Below, piece by piece: positions 62,625 through 64,000 of a DNA stretch of 64,000 nucleotides (within the stretch, counting starts at the first letter, position 1; each line of letters starts with the position of its first letter). Origin of the DNA: Paenibacillus cymbidii. GTDB taxonomy: Bacteria > Bacillota > Bacilli > Paenibacillales > NBRC-103111. The position numbers and the translations under genes are program-made. Location of the stretch: assembly GCF_004764705.1 (NCBI RefSeq), contig NZ_SHLX01000020.1:99987-163986 (forward strand). The letters are read 5' to 3'. Below the pieces are notes generated by a model. That model did not search any database. It had not been told where the DNA came from and saw nothing but the letters and a program-made list of their open reading frames with translations.

Positions 62625-62628
62625 GCGG

Positions 62629-64000
62629 TGCCGTCAAGTAGTTTGTGTAGTAGGTTCTTCCATCGGGACGATGGAGGTCATTTGTTTGGTGTAAAAGGTT
62701 GTGGGCGGCCGTAGCCCAAGCGAAGGCGCGGGAGGTTATTTTTTTGCTCCGTAGCGCGCGGTGAACATTTGTTCGAGCGCGGCTTTCGTGTCCACATCTG
62801 CGAAGCCGCGAATCGCTCGACCACACCATGCCTCGTTGTAGTCAATGGCTTGCAGGTAAATGATCTTCTCCGCAGCTTCGATGTTCGTGAGGCTGTTCAT
62901 GGGCTTTAGTCGCTTGCGGATTTCCTTGTTCATTCGCTCAATCGGATTATTGGTGTAGATGGCCGCCCGAATGAGCGGCGGATACTTGTAGAAGGTCAGG
63001 AGTGTCGGGAGCTGCTCTTCCCAGGATAGGACCTCCTTCGGATACTGCTTGCGCCATCTGTCTTTAAACCCGTCGAATACCGCACGTGCCACGTCAGCGT
63101 CCATCGCCGTGTAGACGAGCTTTAAGTCCGCCAGAAATTCGGTCTTGTCTGCCACCCGAATCTTGGGGAAGGTCGAACGGATTTTATGGACGACACAATG
63201 CTGCACGTCCGCCTTGGGATAGACTTCGCGAAAGGCTTCCTCTAACCCCGACAGGCCATCGAATACGCCGAGCAATACCTCGGTGGCCCCGCGGTTCTTG
63301 AGGTCGATCAGCACGTCTCGCCAGACGTTCGCGCTCTCTTGACCGCCAACGTAGAACCCGAGGATTTGGCGCGTCCCCTGTTCATCGATGCCCATGGCCA
63401 GGTAAACCGCTTCACTGTCGACCGTGTTGCGTTTGAGCTTGACGTAAAGGCCGTCCAGGTAGATGACCGAATAGCGCTTCTCAAGCGGGCGTTGCTGCCA
63501 CTGCTTAATGTCTTCCATCACGGTTTGCGTAATATTACTGATCGTGGTTGGCGAGTATTGGGCACCATACAGGCTCTCGATGAATTTGGCTACCTCACGC
63601 GTGCTCATGCCGCCTTTATACATGTGGATGATGGCTTCTTCCAGCCAACCTTCGCGACGCTGATACGGCTCAAATAGACGGGTCTGGAAGGTGCCTTTCC
63701 GATCCCGCGGCACTCGAAGCGCGTTGATCGTGCCGTATCGAGTTTGGAACGTACGCGTATAGTGCCCATTTCGGCTGTTGCGCTGGGTGGGCTGTTCCAC
63801 GGTAAGGTGATTTTTGATCTCTTCCCGTAACAAGAGTTCCAGCTTTTCTTGAAGCAACTGGGTAACAGAATTTTCAAGTAGATCATGGAATGCTTTTTCC
63901 GCTATAGTAGTCATCGAGTAGGGTTCCTTTCTTGGTGACTTTGACCATCCCGAGAATACCCTACTTTTTTGTTGCCTGGCTAGGCTCCAAATCTTGGTTA
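62629..64000 (-). mobile_element. IS256-family insertion sequence, right end outside window
   Basis: The element holds a full IS256-type transposase gene (62736-63914, minus strand). The sequence at about 62629-62650 (CCGTCAAGTAGTTTGTGTAG) looks like an IS256-type terminal inverted repeat, but the matching repeat would lie past the window's right edge. I therefore give the left end as approximate. No target duplication could be checked. Confidence 0.7.
62736..63914 (-). CDS. IS256-family transposase
   Basis: The 392-residue protein carries the DDE transposase signs: YLDGLYVKLKRNTVDSEA (first Asp), LGVFDGLSGLEEAFREVYPK (second Asp), VQHCVVHKIRSTFPKI and NNPIERMNKEIRKRL (Glu). Length and order match intact IS256/Mutator-type transposases. 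No frameshift or stop is seen, so it is probably active. The gene reads toward the intergenic repeats. Confidence 0.95.
   Translation of the reverse strand: MTTIAEKAFHDLLENSVTQLLQEKLELLLREEIKNHLTVEQPTQRNSRNGHYTRTFQTRYGTINALRVPRDRKGTFQTRLFEPYQRREGWLEEAIIHMYKGGMSTREVAKFIESLYGAQYSPTTISNITQTVMEDIKQWQQRPLEKRYSVIYLDGLYVKLKRNTVDSEAVYLAMGIDEQGTRQILGFYVGGQESANVWRDVLIDLKNRGATEVLLGVFDGLSGLEEAFREVYPKADVQHCVVHKIRSTFPKIRVADKTEFLADLKLVYTAMDADVARAVFDGFKDRWRKQYPKEVLSWEEQLPTLLTFYKYPPLIRAAIYTNNPIERMNKEIRKRLKPMNSLTNIEAAEKIIYLQAIDYNEAWCGRAIRGFADVDTKAALEQMFTARYGAKK

Overview
The window looks like chromosomal DNA of a Gram-positive, spore-forming Paenibacillaceae (Paenibacillus/Cohnella type). The basis is the LplABC-like sugar uptake genes with a YesN-like membrane AraC regulator, MalT-like LuxR and MocR regulators, lipoprotein signals with Gram-positive character, purine-rich GGAGG ribosome sites, and many TTG/GTG starts. 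GC content is moderately high. More AT-rich islands lie around 22-24 kb and 29-35 kb and hold small accessory genes and several broken genes.

Layout. (1) 1-4.3 kb, plus strand: the end of a LuxR/MalT-type regulator, then a Fur-box-controlled AraC regulator fused to a siderophore-binding domain and an orphan siderophore-binding lipoprotein. (2) 4.4-20.8 kb, minus strand: a carbohydrate locus. It has a membrane AraC regulator, a binding protein and two permeases, an 1834-residue secreted multidomain glycosidase-like protein, a Gfo/Idh/MocA oxidoreductase, a sugar isomerase/epimerase and a BNR sialidase-like protein. An unusual ferritin-like protein upstream seems to share the operator of the binding-protein gene. 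(3) 21-36.3 kb: an L,D-transpeptidase, a VOC protein, a DUF218 protein, a P-loop kinase, a heterodimeric ABC exporter, a hydrolase, a DUF2239 protein, an ABC-class ATPase with a frameshifted small gene and an exonuclease, a glycosyltransferase and a ferritin-like protein, with several pseudogenes. (4) 36.3-39.9 kb: a two-component system with a DUF2231 membrane protein and a divergent RnfD-like membrane protein. (5) 40.4-48.5 kb: cysE, a 7TM sensor kinase and a response regulator in one overlapping operon. A 52-residue double-glycine peptide gene, a cytoplasmic parvulin-like protein and a dual-cNMP-domain C39 peptidase ABC exporter follow. (6) 48.5-64 kb: a dockerin protein, a second copy of the unusual ferritin-like protein beside another AraC regulator, small stress genes, a Smr-less MutS2, an HxlR/SRPBCC divergent pair, an aminotransferase with a MocR regulator, and an IS256-family element running off the window.

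The most interesting features are four. The first is the peptide secretion locus at 44.3-48.5 kb, with its own candidate sensor/regulator pair and direct-repeat operator. The second is the pair of ExxH-rich ferritin-like paralogues, one apparently co-regulated with sugar uptake. The third is a strongly promoted, terminator-ended structured RNA at 57.04-57.27 kb that I cannot assign to a known class. The fourth is an overlapping three-gene operon at 30.9-33.4 kb whose middle gene carries a one-base frameshift. I saw no tRNA, rRNA or CRISPR array.
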